Assembly: GCF_001664485.1 (NCBI RefSeq)
Contig: NZ_CP013630.1
Coordinates: 2,607,001-2,671,000 of the forward strand
From: Rhizobium sp. N324
GTDB lineage: Bacteria > Pseudomonadota > Alphaproteobacteria > Rhizobiales > Rhizobiaceae
Length of the DNA: 64,000 nucleotides
Direction of reading: 5' to 3'
The notes beneath the pieces are model-generated. The model made no database searches, was not told the DNA's origin, and saw nothing but the letters and a program-made list of their open reading frames with translations. The position numbers were made by a program, and so were the translations under genes. This document shows, in pieces, positions 61,463 through 64,000 of this stretch. Numbering within the stretch: position 1 is the stretch's first letter; the number at the start of each line of letters is the position of its first letter.

Positions 61463-63253
61463 ATGCTTATGAAATTGGATCGGCGCCGTTTCCGTGCGCT
61501 GCGTGTCTTCTTCGACCCGGGGCGGCTGCGCGCTCTGACTCGCCGCAGCGAAGTCGGCCTGTCGCTGGCGGGCGCCGTCGTCGGCATCGCCTCAGGGCTT
61601 GCGGTCACCGGCATGAGCTACGTTTCGAATGAGCTGCACCAGCTGGTCTTCGGCATACCGGACAGCGAAAGGCTGAGCTCGTCGGTGATCGACGACAAGC
61701 TGCTGCTGCTCTCCGCCCCCGTCATCGGCGGCATTCTGCTCGGGCTGTTGCTCTTCATTTTGGCCAAGCGCCGCAAGAAACCGATGGTCGACCCGATCGA
61801 GGCCAATGCGCTGCATGGCGGCCGCCTGTCCTTGACCGACAGCATCATCGTCGCTGTGCAGAACCTGATCTCCAACGGCTTCGGCGCCTCCGTCGGCCTG
61901 GAGGCCGGCTACACCCAGCTTGCCGCCGGCCTCGCCTCGAAATTCGGCCTGAAACTGCAGCTCCGCCGCTCGGATCTGCGCATCCTCGTCGGCTGCGGCG
62001 CAGCCGGTGCCATCGCCGCCGCCTTCAACGCGCCGCTGACCGGCGCCTTCTATGCTTTCGAGCTGATCATCGGTACCTATACGATCGTGTCGCTGACCCC
62101 TGTGGTCGTCTCGGCCCTCGTTTCCACTTTGATCGCAAGGCTGCTGGCCGAAGGCGATTTCACCATCGATATCGGCAGCTTCGGCGCGGTCGTGCCGGCC
62201 GATTATATCCCGGCGCTGCTGCTTGGCGCCTGCTGCGCCGGCGTCGGTATCCTGATCATGCAGGGCGTCTCCTTCGTCGAAGAACTGGCACGCAAGAGCT
62301 CGATCGCCCCGCCCTTCCGTCCCGCCCTCGGCGGTATCATCGTCGGGCTGCTGGCGATGATCTCGCCGCAGGTGCTGTCGGCCGGCCACGGCGCGCTGCA
62401 TCTCAACCTTTCCCGCGACGTGGCCATCCCGGCGCTGGTCGGCCTCCTCCTGTTGAAATCCTTGGCCTCGGCGATCTCGATCGGCTCGGGCTTCAGGGGC
62501 GGCCTGTTCTTCGCCTCGCTGTTCATGGGCGCCCTGCTCGGCAAGCTCTTTGCCTATTGCGGTCCCTATTTCGCTGATGCGACGCTGACGCCGGTCATCT
62601 ATGCCGTGGTCGGCATGAGTTCGCTTGCCGTCGCCGTCATCGGCGGGCCGCTGACGATGACGTTCCTGGCGCTCGAAATTACCGGCGACTTCCCGATCAC
62701 GGCGCTGGTGCTCGCCGCCGTCATCACCTCCTCGCTCGTCGTGCGCTCGACCTTCGGCTACTCCTTCGCCACATGGCGCTTCCATCTGCGCGGCGAAAGC
62801 ATCCGCAGCGCCCATGACGTCGGCTGGATCCGCAACCTGACGGTGGACAAGCTGATGCGCGCCGACGTCAAAACGGCAAGAGCGGGCATTTCGCTGGAGG
62901 AATTCAAGCAGGCCTTCCCGATCGGCTCGACCCAGCGTGTCATCCTCGTCGAGGAGAGCGACAAATATGCCGGCCTCGTGCTGGTGCCGGAGATCTACGC
63001 CAATCCGACTGACACCCAGGACGAGGGCAAGACGCTGGCCGACTTCATCCACTATCGCAACGATTTCCTGCAGCCGCAGATGAATGCCCGCCAGGCGGCG
63101 GCGATCTTCGACAAGAGCGAAAGCGAAGCACTCGCCGTCGTCAACAACCTGATCGAACGGAAGGTGGTCGGCCAGCTCAGCGAAAGTTATACGCTGCGCC
63201 GTTACAGCGAAGAACTCGACCGCCGCCGCCGAGAGGTCTCGGGCGAGATCTGA
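61463..63253 (+). CDS. ClC-family chloride channel/transporter with C-terminal CBS-like region
   Basis: The 596-residue protein has the ClC core of about ten or more helices (about 35-440). Key sites: NGFGASVGLEAGYTQ, where the Glu equals the gating Glu148 of E. coli ClC; AAFNAPLTGAFYAFEL; and GSGFRGGLFFASLFMGA, in place of G-x-F-x-P. A soluble part (about 450-590, with NLTVDKLMRADVKTARAG) looks like paired CBS domains. It probably exchanges chloride or another anion for protons. Its 3' end overlaps the cyclase gene by 52 bases. Confidence 0.9.
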   Translation: MLMKLDRRRFRALRVFFDPGRLRALTRRSEVGLSLAGAVVGIASGLAVTGMSYVSNELHQLVFGIPDSERLSSSVIDDKLLLLSAPVIGGILLGLLLFILAKRRKKPMVDPIEANALHGGRLSLTDSIIVAVQNLISNGFGASVGLEAGYTQLAAGLASKFGLKLQLRRSDLRILVGCGAAGAIAAAFNAPLTGAFYAFELIIGTYTIVSLTPVVVSALVSTLIARLLAEGDFTIDIGSFGAVVPADYIPALLLGACCAGVGILIMQGVSFVEELARKSSIAPPFRPALGGIIVGLLAMISPQVLSAGHGALHLNLSRDVAIPALVGLLLLKSLASAISIGSGFRGGLFFASLFMGALLGKLFAYCGPYFADATLTPVIYAVVGMSSLAVAVIGGPLTMTFLALEITGDFPITALVLAAVITSSLVVRSTFGYSFATWRFHLRGESIRSAHDVGWIRNLTVDKLMRADVKTARAGISLEEFKQAFPIGSTQRVILVEESDKYAGLVLVPEIYANPTDTQDEGKTLADFIHYRNDFLQPQMNARQAAAIFDKSESEALAVVNNLIERKVVGQLSESYTLRRYSEELDRRRREVSGEI

Positions 63254-64000
63254 CCCATCGCTTGCGTTGCCCCGGCGTCGGCGATCTTGAAGACGTCAGC
63301 CCGCTTCGAAACCCCGCGCAATTCGAAGGATCCGAGATACTCGCAATCCACGGCACAGGTCGTCGCGAAGCTCTCCGACAGCAACAGGTGCTGCTCAAGC
63401 GTGCCGCAGAGCTTTTCCAGCCGCGACGCTTCGTTGACGGCCCTGCCGATCACCGTGAAGTCGAGCCTGCCGTGGGCGCCGACATTTCCGTAGAAAACCT
63501 CGCCGAGATGCAGCACGACATCGATGCCGATATCGGGACCTCCGTTGCGCGTCCGCTCGCGATTGAGCTCTTCGTTGGCCCTCAGCAGATTCTGGGCGGA
63601 GGCCAAAGCCGCCTTGCACGCCTTTTGCGGGTCCTCAGCCTCGGTCGGAAAGATCGCCAGCACGCTGTCGCCCATGAACTTCAGGATCTCACCGGAATTT
63701 TCCTCGACATGCCGGTCGATCAGCTCGAAATGCTCGTTGAGAAACCCGACGATCTCGCCGGGCTGATAGACCTCGGTCAAGGCCGTGAAATTGCGAAGGT
63801 CGGCCAGCAGGATGGCGGCATCGATGGAACCGCCCATTCCCCTGCGGGTTTCGCCGGCCAGGATGCGCGCGCTCGTCCTGGCGCCGGTATAGACCGCGAG
63901 GATATCGGTCGCCGTCTTCGAAACCGCCACGCGGTAGGCCGCCAGTCCGAGCGCCGGGAACAGCGCCGCGACAATCGCCAGCTGATCATCGGAAAATCCG
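63202..64000 (-). CDS. Class III adenylate/guanylate cyclase (5' part beyond window)
   Basis: The frame is open to the right edge. The visible C-terminal catalytic domain has the metal Asp in AAILLADLRNFTALTEVYQP, the GEILKFMGDSVLAIFP strand (second Asp), and GRLDFTVIGRAVNEASRLEK, with the Asn and Arg of the transition state. It makes cAMP or cGMP. An N-terminal sensor domain probably lies outside the window. Its last 52 bases overlap the 3' end of the ClC gene on the other strand. Rhizobia carry many such cyclases. Confidence 0.88.
   Translation of the reverse strand, partial: GFSDDQLAIVAALFPALGLAAYRVAVSKTATDILAVYTGARTSARILAGETRRGMGGSIDAAILLADLRNFTALTEVYQPGEIVGFLNEHFELIDRHVEENSGEILKFMGDSVLAIFPTEAEDPQKACKAALASAQNLLRANEELNRERTRNGGPDIGIDVVLHLGEVFYGNVGAHGRLDFTVIGRAVNEASRLEKLCGTLEQHLLLSESFATTCAVDCEYLGSFELRGVSKRADVFKIADAGATQAMGQISPETSRRRRSSSSL

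Overview
The window looks like chromosomal DNA of a Rhizobium of the leguminosarum/etli group. Support for this: GC-rich coding DNA; a RopA-type porin; the acpXL-lpxXL cluster that puts a C28 fatty acid on lipid A; an FnrN-type oxygen regulator with two anaeroboxes; aerobic-pathway cobalamin genes in four blocks; and many palindromic mosaic repeats of the kind known from Rhizobiaceae. No rRNA, tRNA, CRISPR array, prophage or conjugative genes were seen.

Layout. 1-5.6 kb: the 3' end of a 3-hydroxyisobutyrate-dehydrogenase-like gene, a DNA-alkylation-repair-like gene cut short by an in-frame stop, a LysR regulator, a porin, an Lrp/AsnC regulator, a uracil-DNA-glycosylase-family protein and a thermonuclease-like protein. 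5.7-12.4 kb: a membrane histidine kinase, dgkA, divergent cobT and cobS, a DUF1289 protein, a membrane aspartic protease, a small EamA-like transporter and a LysR regulator. 12.4-17.1 kb: an SDR without the usual catalytic Tyr and Lys, an ABC-2 export pair, and an intact IS1182-type element lying inside a palindromic repeat. 17.1-30.7 kb: a sugar locus, probably for mannose- or xylose-containing plant oligosaccharides, with a divergent LacI regulator, a binding-protein ABC transporter, a GH2 beta-mannosidase, an isomerase, two oxidoreductases and a GH43 enzyme. 31-39.8 kb: a C39-like peptidase, D-Ala-D-Ala ligase and a P-loop protein; a methyltransferase; a two-domain GNAT; a ParDE pair; gnd; an AraC/SRPBCC/VOC group; and a PAS protein. 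40.0-47.4 kb: the very-long-chain lipid A operon (acpXL to lpxXL), fnrN, an L,D-transpeptidase and a zinc ribbon. 47.6-61.2 kb: cobD-cobC-cobB-cobA, a nucleoside hydrolase, cobE, a TSUP permease, and the operon cobP-cobW-cobN-cobO behind a long cobalamin riboswitch. 61.5-64 kb: a ClC channel/exchanger and a class III nucleotide cyclase that runs off the right edge.

Working together. The cob genes cover precorrin methylation (CobA), a,c-amidation (CobB), cobalt insertion (CobN, with CobW), adenosylation (CobO), the aminopropanol arm (CobC, CobD), nucleotide loop assembly (CobP, CobT, CobS) and the accessory CobE. The lipid A genes encode a dedicated acyl carrier protein, a dehydratase, two ketosynthase-like proteins, a reductase-like dehydrogenase and the acyltransferase.

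The most unusual signals are a palindromic repeat inserted in frame in cobN, a 21-bp coding minisatellite in cobC, a ketosynthase homologue with Glu at the nucleophile position, a two-domain GNAT with a perfect internal start site, and a premature stop in the alkylation-repair gene.
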